A stretch of 64,000 nucleotides of DNA from Strongylocentrotus purpuratus (Eukaryota; Echinodermata; Echinoidea; Camarodonta; Strongylocentrotidae), in the NCBI RefSeq assembly GCF_000002235.5, contig NW_022145604.1, positions 29,919,857 through 29,983,856 of the forward strand, given 5' to 3'. Of this stretch, positions 52,648 through 61,145 are shown one piece after another. A program made the translations under genes and the position numbers. Within the stretch, counting starts at the first letter, position 1. Each line of letters starts with the position of its first letter. The notes under the pieces were generated by a model that saw only the letters and a list, made by a program, of their open reading frames with translations, did no database searches and was not told the origin of the DNA.

Positions 52648-54917
52648 CAGTAATCCAAATTTATGTTCCAGCGACATTTACTCTGGCCTTATACATGTAG
52701 GGCTGTATTTCTTTGAAGACATTGGGTTATGGTTGCGGTGTTAGGTTTATGTTTATGATTATTAAGGTTAATACAATATAGCTGTAATTGTTTAGTGTTT
52801 GGTCCAGGGATGAACTTTAGAATTTGGTTAACACAGGTATTTAACCAAAGAGCAATTATGTTGAGCACGGGTTGAATTACCATTCCCAATAGGGTATGAA
52901 AAACCATACCTACATTTGTGGATATACCAGTACCATAGCAAATGTAAAAGGGGAAAACAAGCTTTGAAGATTCAACAAATCTGCCTCAAGGGTTTTGCTT
53001 TATATTAAAGCCCGTCTGCACTAGTTTGGCCAGGAGGATTAGACTTCCCTGCAAGGTCAATGATACGTGGTTATCTCATCAAATCAGCTCTCAATTAACA
53101 TAAGGGATCATGGGGGACCAACAGGCACTGCATAATCAGGCATTGTTTGCTATATAGAGGGCGCAAGTTGATATAAGTAGTGCAGTGGGGCTTTAAACAA
53201 ACATTTACAAGGTTTTTCTAATTTATTTTCCCCCATTCTTTTGACAGGTACCAAGTACTGTTACACCGAGCATCATCTCAACAGCCTGTCTGGAGACAGT
53301 GTTTTAGTTCATAAACTGTGTGCTACAAATGGAGAATGTACGCCAAACTCTGTGGGCTGTTCGGATTTTACTCCTCAACAATTTGACACAAAGGTAAGGC
53401 ATTCATTGAAGTGACTCAGTAACATTGCCTCAGATTCTGAAACAAAATCCTGGATTTAGTTCATGCTGCAATCATAATTATAAACCTTTAGGTCAGTCAG
53501 AAATCCCATGACTTTTACAAGCCGATCGCCTGTCTGATTATCAAGATATTTATCATTGGAAATTCCAAACGGTCTTTACAACACTACAGTCTATTGGGGA
53601 AATTGAGTATGGGAAAAAAAATGTTAGGGCTTCAATATTACACCATATCACAGACACTGATAACATGTAGGGCAATGCATCTCAGATTTAACATTGTTAA
53701 ACGATGCCTTTAAGTCGGAGAGAACTCTATTTGTGATGAAGCAATGTCCAAAATGATTGTTTGCCATTAAAGGTAAAGACCAGTATTGGAAACGCCCCAA
53801 TTTCAAAAAATGAAATGGAAGCTCTCATTACCAATCATGTGAAAGAATATGTTTTGACTAATACATGATGATTAAAAATTTGCCGGGAAACCGCCTACTA
53901 ATTCATATATTTGGTAAATTTGTTTCTCTCATGGTCTGTGAGAGATATAGGGTAGTCCCATATACATCTTTCTGTGTATAGTGCTTGTAACTTTACGAAG
54001 AATGGGCCAAATTTCTTATCATTTTGATGATTCCAGAACCTTGCAGATGCTAGATGCTAGATGATCAACCTTTTCTGATCGATTCCACAACGTTTCTTTC
54101 ACAATGCAATCGCATGACCATAACTGGTCTTAACCTTTAAAAGTCAAAATATTTTATGGAGAATGTACACTAAAACAACGTAGGCTGCTTTACTTTAATG
54201 AATCTCATCAATATAATTCAAAGGGAAGAAAAGGATAAATTCACCCCACTATTAATAAGAAGATAATTGTAAGGCTAATGAAATTCAAGATAACAGAGAA
54301 CGTACTACAAACACTGTGAGCTGCTGTGACTTAACACCTTCACCAAGGGGGAAACCATCCCCATCAAAGATGTATTGAATTATAACAAAGTAATGATGCA
54401 AATAGAGTAGGGAAACTTTGAGAGTAATCTGTTACGGAGTTCTGAAAATTTAAGAAAGAAATATTAAGTTATTAAATCAAGAAGATCAAACACAATGAGG
54501 CACTTTATGATTTTGTGTGTGTGGCACTCTCTGTATGCTTTGATAAGAAAATATTTTTTTTAAATATTTTTTTTAAAATTTATTTATTTTTGTTGGCTAT
54601 AATTCATTTTACTTGTAGAGAACGGTGGACTTCTCCTTTAACTTTAACTTTATTGAAGTCATCCATTAACCTAGATCGGCAGGTTTTTAATTACAACCAG
54701 TGGCTCATATTTCATTCATGTTCTTTTGCAGAAATGTATATCTTGCTGTGAGGGCTCCAAGTGCAACGAAGCCGTTCCCACCAATTCCAGCACAGCGATC
54801 TTTACAACGATAACACCGTACAGCCATGGAACGTTATTACAATCATCGAGGCTGTTCACATCGCTCTGTTTAGTTTTATCGACAATGTTAGTCAGAGGAT
54901 GGTTATGGTGTATGTAG
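43364..54917 (+). CDS. LYPD6: LYPD6/LYPD6B-like Ly6/uPAR-domain GPI-anchored protein (4 coding exons)
   Basis: Coding exons 43364-43496, 52265-52363, 53248-53393 and 54732-54917 join with matching phases (1, 1, 0) to 187 residues. Residues 15-31 (HWLSLVIFFLGIISLHG) form a signal sequence. TTPFP precedes a Ly6/uPAR three-finger domain from C54 to N138, with 12 cysteines spaced as in vertebrate LYPD6 (IKCFTC, YCYTEH, a CxxxxEC segment, KCISCCEGSKCN). An N-S-S glycosylation site follows, then a hydrophobic tail fitting GPI attachment. LYPD6 proteins are membrane-anchored at the cell surface, where vertebrate members modulate Wnt/LRP6 signalling and nicotinic receptors. Transfer of that role to this protein is inference. 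The length is slightly above the human protein. It could be a co-orthologue of LYPD6 and LYPD6B. Calls rest on motif memory, not a search. Confidence 0.88.
43466..43790. repeat. Triplicated splice-donor segment
   Basis: Three copies of a ~110-bp unit contain CACCTCTCATCTTCTCTTAT-type sequence, GATG-CAGTAA, ATATTGTC, TAGTTGTAAGAATGA-like sequence, (GATGGT)n, ACTTGCACCCC and TATTCAAT. Copy 1 contains the true exon end and donor. Copies 2 and 3 keep donor-like CCAGTAAAG (GT at 43604) and GCAGTAAAG (GT at 43717). Neither would keep the reading frame, and intron read-through meets an in-frame TAG soon after 43497. Confidence 0.9.
43797..43989. other. Intron sequence
   Basis: Unique-looking intronic sequence between two repeat arrays in the first coding intron. 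No exon signal was recognised. Confidence 0.4.
43990..44960. repeat. Decayed tandem array, ~200-bp unit
   Basis: Four to five diverged copies begin near 43995, 44215, 44410, 44585 and 44870. They are marked by CATTGATGAATGCTGCTCTGA-like starts, AAAACGTTAGAGGATTG, GAGAAGA, a CCCATTCGTGTT block, AAAACCTCA-TGTGAA-GGGTCA and TTTATCTCCTATCA. Frames crossing it are not conserved between copies, so it is non-coding. Confidence 0.72.
44961..47160. other. Intron sequence without recognised elements
   Basis: AT-rich intron. A C-run lies at about 46745-46757. The minus-strand frame 44952-45215 has no recognisable domain or splice context. Nothing else was supported. Confidence 0.4.
47162..47347 (+). 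mobile_element. TTAA-flanked MITE, GCCCCACTGCACTA family (copy 3)
   Basis: It begins TTTAAAGCCTGTCTGTACTA, continues GTTTGGCCAGG and ends AGTGCAGTGGGGCTTTAA. The interior has GACAGGTGGTTATCTCATCA, ACTCAGCTCTCAATTAACAT and ACCAACAGGCACCG. The closest copy in the window is 53005-53196. Confidence 0.75.
47811..48296. mobile_element. Compound TIR element (CCCCCTGTCCACACACAA)
   Basis: The left end CCCCCTGTCCACACACAACA and the copy at 48006-48025 (GTTGTGTGTGGACAGGGGG) are inverted repeats around a ~215-bp element (47811-48025). A second, rearranged stretch (48090-48296) carries another inverted end (GTTGTGTGTGGACAGGGGG at 48142-48160) and further TTGTGTGTGGACA motifs at 48200 and 48276. TATACGATGATTCTTTA and TCGCGATA repeat in both orientations. 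The frame 47894-48268 lies wholly inside and is not a gene. Confidence 0.75.
48297..49015. other. Intron sequence
   Basis: AT-rich intron, with short (ACATGT)n and TCTCTC runs around 48790 and 48880. No exon or element recognised. Confidence 0.4.
49016..49496. repeat. Direct repeat of ~47 bp flanking a mariner-like MITE
   Basis: The left copy 49016-49064 and right copy 49451-49496 share TAACCAACCT, ATCTACATATAAATGGTTCA and GGGATGCATTCACAT. The MITE at 49065-49448 sits exactly between them. The left copy runs into the TA bordering the element, and the right copy starts directly after the second TA. Confidence 0.85.
49065..49448. mobile_element. Tc1/mariner-like MITE
   Basis: The terminal inverted repeats are CAGTGCGTCCCAGAAAAA at the left and, by complement, CAGAGCGTCAAAGAAAAA at the right. 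They extend over more than 100 bp (AATTATTGATGTTTTATC, TTAATTGTAATTATAA, ATGACACATATTT, AGCTTAGATCCTCT). TA dinucleotides flank both ends. The interior is non-coding. TA plus CAGTGCGTCC-type ends suggest the Tc1/mariner group (inference). Confidence 0.82.
49745..50325. repeat. Tandem array, four copies of a ~140-bp unit
   Basis: The repeated block is GACTTCATTT, ACAATTTTACTGCCTTCA, TTAGCATATTAATCAGTCT, TAGTCTAAAATATTGATTTA, TGAGTCATTA and GATATTGGG, with starts near 49748, 49880, 50005 and 50210. Before copy 4 there is an insertion with a G-run at 50166-50177. The copies are well diverged. Confidence 0.8.
50326..51608. other. Intron sequence without recognised elements
   Basis: AT-rich intron. 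Minus-strand frames at 50784-50993 and 51461-51712 show no domain and no splice support. Confidence 0.4.
51609..51768 (+). mobile_element. CAGGG-ended repeat with G-rich interior (copy)
   Basis: The ends CAGGGAAAAAAATA and TATTTTTTTCCCTG are perfect inverted copies. The interior (G-run, TACTTTTCAAGCTTGCTTGC, ACACTCTTTAATTTGTTTTG, TTGAACTCTATGCACATTTT) matches 8578-8768. The best preserved short copy in the window. Confidence 0.75.
52265..52363 (+). CDS. LYPD6: LYPD6-like coding exon 2 (start of Ly6 domain)
   Basis: The acceptor is TTCTTTCTTGATTGCAG|CGACA and the donor is CCTCAAG|GTTTGTT. A 99-bp exon in phase 1/1 encodes TTPFPDAIKCFTCDS, then RKTNQECNDKAYDGFCPQ, which gives the first four domain cysteines. 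TTP[FY]P followed by xKCFTC is characteristic of LYPD6/LYPD6B. Only 75 bp after the donor begins a long trinucleotide tract. Confidence 0.87.
52439..52648. repeat. (CAT)n-(CAC)n-(CAT)n microsatellite
   Basis: About 210 bp of ATC trinucleotides with a central block of about 17 CAC units (52515-52562). It lies just inside the intron after coding exon 2. Frames give His, Ile or Thr runs (plus) and Asp/Gly/Met runs (minus), all artefacts. Confidence 0.96.
52649..53004. other. Intron sequence
   Basis: Short unique intronic stretch between the trinucleotide tract and a MITE. Nothing recognised. Confidence 0.4.
53005..53196 (+). mobile_element. TTAA-flanked MITE, GCCCCACTGCACTA family (copy 4)
   Basis: It begins TTAAAGCCCGTCTGCACTAG and ends AGTGCAGTGGGGCTTTAA. 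The interior has GTGGTTATCTCATCAA, TCAGCTCTCAATTAACATAA and GACCAACAGGCACTGC. It ends 51 bp before coding exon 3, so the exon's branch point and pyrimidine tract lie in the short gap between them. Confidence 0.78.
53248..53393 (+). CDS. LYPD6: LYPD6-like coding exon 3 (central Ly6 domain)
   Basis: The acceptor is CCCCCATTCTTTTGACAG|GTACC and the donor is ACACAAAG|GTAAGG. A 146-bp exon in phase 1/0 encodes GTKYCYTEHHLNSLSGDS, then VLVHKLCATNGECTPNSVGC and SDFTPQQFDTK, with four domain cysteines. The finger-2 loop reads SGDSVLV, where vertebrate LYPD6 is remembered to have a G-N-S-I type sequence. Confidence 0.87.
53404..53600. repeat. Dispersed repeat, copy of 12609-12832
   Basis: It begins 11 bp after coding exon 3 and aligns with 12609-12832 over about 200 bp in the same orientation. 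It starts GTGACTCAGTAACATTGCCT and includes AAGCCGATCGCCTGTCTGAT and TATCAAGATATTTATCATTG. Confidence 0.75.
53767..54140 (+). mobile_element. TTAA-flanked MITE, GGTAAAGACCAG family (copy 2)
   Basis: It begins TTAAAGGTAAAGACCAGTAT and ends AACTGGTCTTAACCTTTAA. It is the inverse of 33265-33672 throughout, including GTCCCATATACATCTTTCTG and TTCACAATGCAATCGCATGA. Both borders carry TTAA. The flanks are not duplicated here, unlike the copy at 33265. Confidence 0.85.
54732..54917 (+). CDS. LYPD6: LYPD6-like last coding exon (end of Ly6 domain, GPI tail)
   Basis: The acceptor is TTCATGTTCTTTTGCAG|AAATG, in phase 0. It encodes KCISCCEGSKCNEAVPTNSS, then TAIFTTITPYSHGTLLQSSR and a hydrophobic LFTSLCLVLSTMLVRGWLWC tail, ending TAG at 54915-54917. 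CCxxxxCN is the signature end of a Ly6/uPAR domain. The Ser/Thr-rich spacer and hydrophobic tail fit a GPI-attachment signal. Confidence 0.88.
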   Translation, partial: KCISCCEGSKCNEAVPTNSSTAIFTTITPYSHGTLLQSSRLFTSLCLVLSTMLVRGWLWCM

Positions 54918-55674
54918 CAGTGTTGCTTTGGCATGAGTTCAGACTCTCTGATTGAGAACACAATAGCGTTCACTTGAATGTTTCAGCATCCTATTGTGAT
55001 GTTTCAACGTGTTATGGTGTAATAGCTGAAGAGTGAATAGACCTTGATTGAACATTTGGGCTCAGAAGACCATACTGGAGCAGTGTTGCTTTGGCATGAG
55101 TTCAAACTCTCTGTTTGTTAACACAAAAACGTTCACTTGAACATTTCAGTCCTGGGGCAGCGATATGCAAGTCAAAAGATGAAACTCACATGCTTCTTGA
55201 ACTGTTTTGAGTGGACATTATAAAGAGACATCCAACGAGAAGTGATCAATTCCAACACAGCATCCATACTTTAGCGCTGATATCTAGCTTTTACCCTAAT
55301 ATGCAGATGACATGACATGGAGGTCAGTCATATCCACCGAGAAGCTCCCAAGATTGATGACCTACACCAGGGATATTCTCATCTTAATCTCATCCAGATT
55401 AGGAAACTTATGTAACAAGATATTAAGATATTGAATCAACCATTCATGCATGTATGGATATGTAAGAAGAATCCTTCACAATAATGCGATAATTGAAATG
55501 AGATTTTAAAAACAGAGTACCGTTAATCAAAGGTATAATGTGGTCTTTGTAGGCAGGTGGTCACTAAAGCGAGTTTGACTGTAGTTAGTTCACAACAACA
55601 CTTAGTAAGGTTTTTTGAGCATGGGCTCTGGAAGACACATGTTCTAGAAATATACTGTGTGGTATGATTGATCT
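54918..55674 (+). other. Probable 3' UTR of the LYPD6-like gene
   Basis: It begins right after the stop. A ~72-bp segment (GCAGTGTTGCTTTGGCATGA, then GTTCA-ACTCTCTG, AACACAA-A-CGTTCACTTGAA) is present at about 54917-54988 and again at 55080-55150. The transcript end was not identified; an AATAAA at 56026-56031 is one candidate, which would place the MITE at 55675-55984 inside the UTR. Confidence 0.45.
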
Positions 55675-55984
55675 GGGGGGTGTTTCACAAAGATCATAAG
55701 TCAAACTTAACTCTAAGTTGGACTTAAACATTATGGAGAGCCATTTGTAGCCTTAGAATAATATAAATTCAAAAACGAAAATTCAACTTTTTTAGACTTT
55801 TCATAAATTCCACATCAAGAATATTAAATCTCCTTAATAATAGAAGATATGAATGATTTGTATCGACATTTAATGCCTTTTAAAATAACTTTCAGAAAAT
55901 GTTTTCAAAGATGCTAATGGCTAACCATAACTTTTAAGTCCAACTTAAAGATAAGTTCAACTTAGGATCTTTGTGAAACAGGCT
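55675..55984. mobile_element. MITE, GGGTGTTTCACAAAGATC family (copy 2)
   Basis: The left end is GGGGGGTGTTTCACAAAGAT and the right end is AGGATCTTTGTGAAACAGGC. The subterminal AAGTTGGACTTAA...ATTATGGAGAGCCATTTG block corresponds to the right half of copy 1, so the two copies lie in opposite orientation. Confidence 0.82.
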
Positions 55985-56796
55985 CCTGTATGGTCTTTGA
56001 GCATATCAAAGAAAGTTCATGTTTAAATAAATTCAAGTACATTTCAGTGAAACAAGAGTGCAAGAAAATATATTATGTGAATATGTACATATGATTATAA
56101 CTTATAGAAAACCTTTTATCTTGTTTTATATGTACATTATGACATCTAAACATGTAAATGTTTCACTGTTGGAAGAAGACTTGAAGCATTCTTCGACTGA
56201 GACATGTCATTGTCTACATGGATTAATTGTCTATCTTGATTATGATGCAGAAAATGTTTTCAAAATGTGCATATAAATTATTTCTTTCGAGATAAAACAG
56301 AGGCAAGCAAAGGTGAATCACTTGGAAACTCTCTCTTTTTTTTTAAAGCAAGTATCCTTCATACAGTATTTCATTGAAGCAAAGAAAGTATTTCACGATA
56401 TATGACATAGGTAAAGCCCACTTAATCCTTCTGCAATCCAGTTTGGAAGATTAGGCAGTAGCTTTTGATATGAACACATTTACATGTAATGTTCATGTAA
56501 TGTAAACTCATAATCATAGTTTTAATTGAAAATAGTCCTAGTAGAAAAATTACATTTATAAGGTATTAAACGCTTCTTTGTGAGGAGGAAATGCCAAATC
56601 GGATTCCAGTTGAAAAGTGGCATCAAGTTATTTGTTTGATTGTCTTTAATTTGAAGGCAATTTGGCATTCACTACAACTTTTGTACTTCACTACAATTAT
56701 TTATTAGAGTCAGATCCTTAATCTGGAATAATATCATTCATGAGCATTTCTTTATCTTATACAAATGCGATTTCATTGAAATTGGACTGCAATCTG

Positions 56797-56950
56797 GGAC
56801 CAGTTTCACAAAGCCCTTTTCCATTGACAAATGAAGAAAAAAAAAAATTAGTGACATATCTGCTGATAACCAATCAGAAGCAAGGATTTCTGTAGCTTAT
56901 ACCAAAAACTGTCATTTGTCACTGATGACAAGTTTGTGAAAGGGGCCCCT
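56797..56950. mobile_element. Short TIR element (CAGTTTCACAAA ends)
   Basis: The left end GGGACCAGTTTCACAAAGCC and right end TTTGTGAAAGGGGCCCC are imperfect inverted repeats, followed on both sides by TGACAAATGA/TCATTTGTCA-like blocks. About 150 bp, non-coding. Confidence 0.55.
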
Positions 56951-57370
56951 GATCATATAATGTGCAGTGGGCCTGAGAATGGATACATGTTCAAAGATAT
57001 TGAGGGTAGTTTCCACATCAATATTATTAGTAAATACTCAAATACATATGTGTAACTTGCACTTAAACACAAGAACAAAGATATATAATCTAATTGTAAC
57101 CCTCTATTTTATACATGTATGGACCTTTTGAACAAGTTTTACATTATAATTCCTTCAGTGTTTAACAGGGTATACATTTTAGAAAGTTTTGTTTCTTGCC
57201 ATTTTTTAGATTAGTTTGTTCTGTCATTCTATTTGGGGAACTTACGAATATTCATTCTTTGAGGAATGTGTACAACTTAATGTAAACATACTCTTTATTT
57301 CCAGATCACATGTCCAATCTATCCATCGTTTAACGATCACTCCATTCCTCCCTCTCTCTTCCTTTGTTAA

Positions 57371-57435
57371 CTCTTCTCTCTCTCTCTCTCTCTATTGCGC
57401 TCTCTCTCTTCTCTTCTCTTCTCTCTCTCTTCTCT

Positions 57436-57473
<38 letters not shown>

Positions 57474-57659
57474 CTTCTCTTCTCTCTCTCTCTCTCTCTC
57501 TCTTCTCTTCTCTCTCTCTCTCTCTTCTCTTCTCTCTCTCTCTCTCTCTTCTCTTCTCTTCTCTCTCTCTCTCTCTCTCTTCTCTTCTCTCTCTCTCTCT
57601 TCTCTTCTCTCTCTCTCTCTCTTCTCTTCTCTTCTCTTCTCTCTCTCTCTCTCTCTCTT

Positions 57660-57704
<45 letters not shown>

Positions 57705-57750
57705 CTCTCTCTTTCTCTCCCTCTCTATTGCGCTCTCTCTCTCTCTCTTC
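57371..57750. repeat. (CT)n/(CTCTT)n low-complexity tract
   Basis: About 370 bp of CTCTCT interspersed with CTTCTCTTCTC units, with two TATTGCGCTCTC interruptions at about 57393-57404 and 57726-57737. All six frames stay open for long distances, including 187-, 154- and 140-codon frames of Ser/Leu or Arg/Glu. None is a gene. Confidence 0.97.
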
Positions 57751-58277
57751 CTTCAAATACACACAATGAACACGATTAGCACATATCACTGTTTGATTCT
57801 TATTGCTTTATTACTCTCTGGAAATTAAGCTCTGCACAATGTTCACAAGTCTTTCCTATTCAAGCCAGAAATACATGTAAAATGAATTCATCATGGTTAT
57901 ATATGTCTGGAATAAATCACCACTTGTTTAAAACGATTAATGTAATTCATAGGCATTACCTACAGTGTATGAATTGATGAAATGTATACATGTACCATTA
58001 TCTTTGTCCATGATACCAATAATTATTTACAGAACAATTCTAGTGCATATTTCAAAGCACTTTCTGCAAGATGTTTAAACAAAACTTAAAAATAATAGGG
58101 AGAAAATTGAAATCCTAGAATATTGAAAATGATTTTATTGCAAAAACAAAAATAATACAAATTTCCCTCCTAGCTACAATCTTATGAGGAACACTTATGC
58201 AGGACAGTAACACATGTTTCTCATTTAGTATTAACAATGAATGAATCATATCTTTCACAGTTAAAGTGATGCCACAC
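57751..58277. other. Intergenic DNA between the convergent genes
   Basis: AT-rich, without recognised exons or elements. The minus-strand motif AATAAA occurs near 58134-58139 (TTTATT on the plus strand), but its use as a CAPN7 polyadenylation signal is not established. Confidence 0.35.
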
Positions 58278-58537
58278 CAGGGGGGTGTTTCACAAAGATC
58301 CAAAGTTGGACTTATTATGAAAAGCTGTTAGCATATATGAATATAGTTTGTATAAGTTATTTTAAAAGGCATAAAATATTGATTCAAATTATTCATATTT
58401 TCTATCATCAAGGAGATTTCATGATCTTGATGAGAAATTTATAAAAAGTCTTGAATACATATACTTATTCATTTTAAGGCTACAAATGGTTCTCCATAAT
58501 TTGTAAGACCAACTTAGATTTGTGAAACACGCCCCTG
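58278..58537. mobile_element. MITE, GGGTGTTTCACAAAGATC family (copy 3)
   Basis: The left end is GGGGGTGTTTCACAAAGATC and the right end is ATTTGTGAAACACGCCCC. The interior aligns with copy 1 in the same orientation (GAAAAGCTGTTAGCAT, TATTTTAAAAGGCATAAAAT, TTCATATTTTCTAT, GGCTACAAATGG). The right inverted repeat is shortened. Confidence 0.8.
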
Positions 58538-58797
58538 GAGCTTTTCTCACTAAGAAAGTTCAAAGATTTAAATAGTACTGATTTGAATCATGAATTATTT
58601 ACAATTATCTCAACTCATTCATGTTGGTAATTAACTAATAATTTGATAGAATCTGTGATAACTACTACATGCAATTTGTTCTAGAAATGACTGTACAAAA
58701 GATTTTTGTTATAAATAAATACATTGTATGTTCCTATTTTGTACATACACACTGAATAACATCTATGTATAAACTATAAAGGTGGTCATCTTAAATA

Positions 58798-59062
58798 TAG
58801 AGAGAGAGAAGAGGGGTGAGAAGTCAGAAATCTACCCAAAAGCAGAAAGAAAGCAAAAGAAAAGGTAAGAGAGTGAGGCGAGAGAAAAAGAGTGAAAAAG
58901 AAAGGGAGAAATAGAGAGAGAGAAATAGAGAGAGAAATAGAGAGAGAGAAATAGAAACAGATAAAGAAGAGAGGGAGGAGAAAGTGAGAATTAGAGAGAA
59001 GTGAGGAGGGGGAGAGCAAAGGAGGGGGAGAGCAAGTGAGGGGGGAGAGAGAGAGGAGAAAA
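58798..59062. repeat. GA-rich low-complexity tract
   Basis: A purine-rich plus strand built from AGAGAGAGAAATAGAG-like units and GGGGGAGAG blocks. The 125-codon minus-strand frame over it is a Ser/Leu/Phe artefact. Confidence 0.88.
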
Positions 59063-60195
59063 TTAAAAGAAAAGCATGGGTAAGTTGCTAATTGGACAGA
59101 GAAATTCAAGGCTAAACAAATTAGAAACACAAAAAGGAAGCATACATAATTTACGAGGCACAAGATGTTATTTACATAGGTAAAAAAAAAAAAATGGCAG
59201 CTTTACATTTATGTAAACTTTGAGATGTAGCAATAGCAATATGACAGCTGACACTTTTCTAGTCTAAAATAAAATCAATATTATCTTCCTTTCCTTACCA
59301 TTGCACTTAAACTTTAAAAATAAACAAATTTGATATTCGTCAATAATCATCTTCACATCTCCCTTCATACTCATCTTCTCTCACTGTAGATGGTCTCATT
59401 TTCTAGGACATGATCATAAGATGGTACGAAAGTACAAAATTCCTCAGGATTGTCAACTGTCACCACTGGAACCCTATTACAATCACAGAGCCAGTGTAAA
59501 GTCATGATATTACCACCATTAAAGACCCTATCCAATGAAAACACAACTTTATATCAATGGAAAGCTGAATGAACGTAGAATAGAGAGCCGTTACTCCTCT
59601 GACAGACACTAAAATGGTATATAATTGATTTCATGTAATCTATGGCTTATAAGCTTTCCATTGATTATATATAGTTCATCTATTTCATTTTTCACCTCCA
59701 TTATAGTCTTAAATGCATGTTGACATCTGATCTTTCTTAGTCTCACTTAAAATTAACAAATCTGGGAGGAATGATGACAAGCTGATAAGAAGAACAGGGA
59801 CTCCTAATATATGAACTTTTTAACTGCCATCAACAGTACCACATTACCATCACACAGTCACTATAACTACCGGTATCATCATCATTACAGCATCTTACGT
59901 CTGAAGATGTAAGCAACTTTCATCGGGTGCAAACACAGGATGGTTGCAATCATCCCTTCTGCCCCATCACTCTAACACAGCTAGTGTATCTACCAGTATT
60001 ACTACAACCATCGCGGCATCTCTGAGGTCTATATTCCTCTTTCACTGAATTTGAACAACTTCCTTGGAGCATGAAGATCAGATGGTGAGGAATAGCAATT
60101 CTTTATGATTGTAAATTAATTACTGATGTCCATCCAGCTATAATAACTACTCAAATTATCATCATTACAGAATCATGTCCTGATCCTCCTTGATA
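59063..60195 (-). other. Convergent intergenic or CAPN7 3' UTR sequence
   Basis: No exon was recognised. The plus strand repeats short blocks such as CATCATTACAGCATCTTACG/CATCATTACAGAATCATGTC and CCACCATCATCACAA-like stretches, indicating decayed local duplications that continue to 61140. The 3' end of the CAPN7 transcript could not be placed. Confidence 0.35.
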
Positions 60196-60743
60196 TTAAA
60201 GGGAAAGTCCACCCCCAAAATAAGTTTGTTTCGATAGAGGCAGAATAATAAGAAAATCAGGTGAGTGAAAGTTTGAGCAAATTCTGAATGAAAATAAGAA
60301 AGTTATGAATTATTGAAGTTGTGATCAATCAAATACAAATTGGCAACTCTGTGACTTATTATACGAGCTCTCCTTCATTTGCTTTGTGCATAATATTCCA
60401 TAAAATCATGTTTTCTTTGTTATTGATGACAGAATATATATTTGTTCCTTGCAGGGGGAGTATAGAAACATATTTGCAATTATTATATTTAGGGTGCATG
60501 TATGGTTGAAATTTTTCTTGAGGGAAAATGAAAATTTTAGATTTTTTTAGTACTGAGCAAATGGAAGTTGAGCTCGCATGATACGTCATAGAGTTGCCAA
60601 TTTGTGTTTGATTGATCACAACTTCAAAAATCCGAACTTCCTTATTTTTAATCGGAATTTGCTCAAACTTTCACTGACTTGTTTCTCTCATTTTTCTACT
60701 CCTATTAAAACTAACTTAATTTCAGGGTGGACTTCCCCTTTAA
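60196..60743. mobile_element. TTAA-flanked long-inverted-repeat MITE
   Basis: The left border is TTAAAGGGAAAGTCCACCCC and the right border is GGGTGGACTTCCCCTTTAA. Arms of about 180 bp (60200-60385 and 60555-60740) are inverted copies, with GTGAAAGTTTGAGCAAATTC, GTTGTGATCAATCAAA and ACAAATTGGCAACTCT in both. TTAA borders suggest piggyBac-type mobilisation. It lies about 740 bp beyond the CAPN7 stop codon, possibly in its 3' UTR, where it would form a long RNA hairpin. Confidence 0.88.
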
Positions 60744-61145
60744 TTAACCCATTGCCTACTGGAAACGGGTAGCTCCTGTATCAAGCAAATGGCGATATGA
60801 AGATTCAGTATTCAGAGGGTTAATTGAAGATGTGAGAAACTTTCATGGGGCACGTCCACAAAAAGGTGAGGTTCTCGGGTAACCCGTCATAATTTGATGA
60901 ATACTATCAACCACCATCATCACAATTAAATCACAGAATTACTACCTTAATCAAGGCATTTCTTCTACTCTCGTTTGAGATGAACGACTATAACCGTCAT
61001 TTTCACCATCATGGCATCTGTTGTCTAGATCTTTCTTATTGATGTGAACAACTTTCATGAGGCATGTCAACAAAAAGGTAAAGTTCGAAGTGAAGCCCTC
61101 ATGATTTGATGAAAACTATCAACCACCACCATCATCACCAAGGCT

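Noticed and set aside
52359..52700. Asp-rich, Gly-rich and His-rich frames beside LYPD6 exon 2
   Set aside because: Translation of the CAT/CAC trinucleotide tract in the intron.
57216..57828. Long open frames (187, 154, 140 and 124 codons) on both strands
   Set aside because: They are generated entirely by the CT/CTCTT low-complexity tract; the products are Ser/Leu or Arg/Glu runs with no domain.
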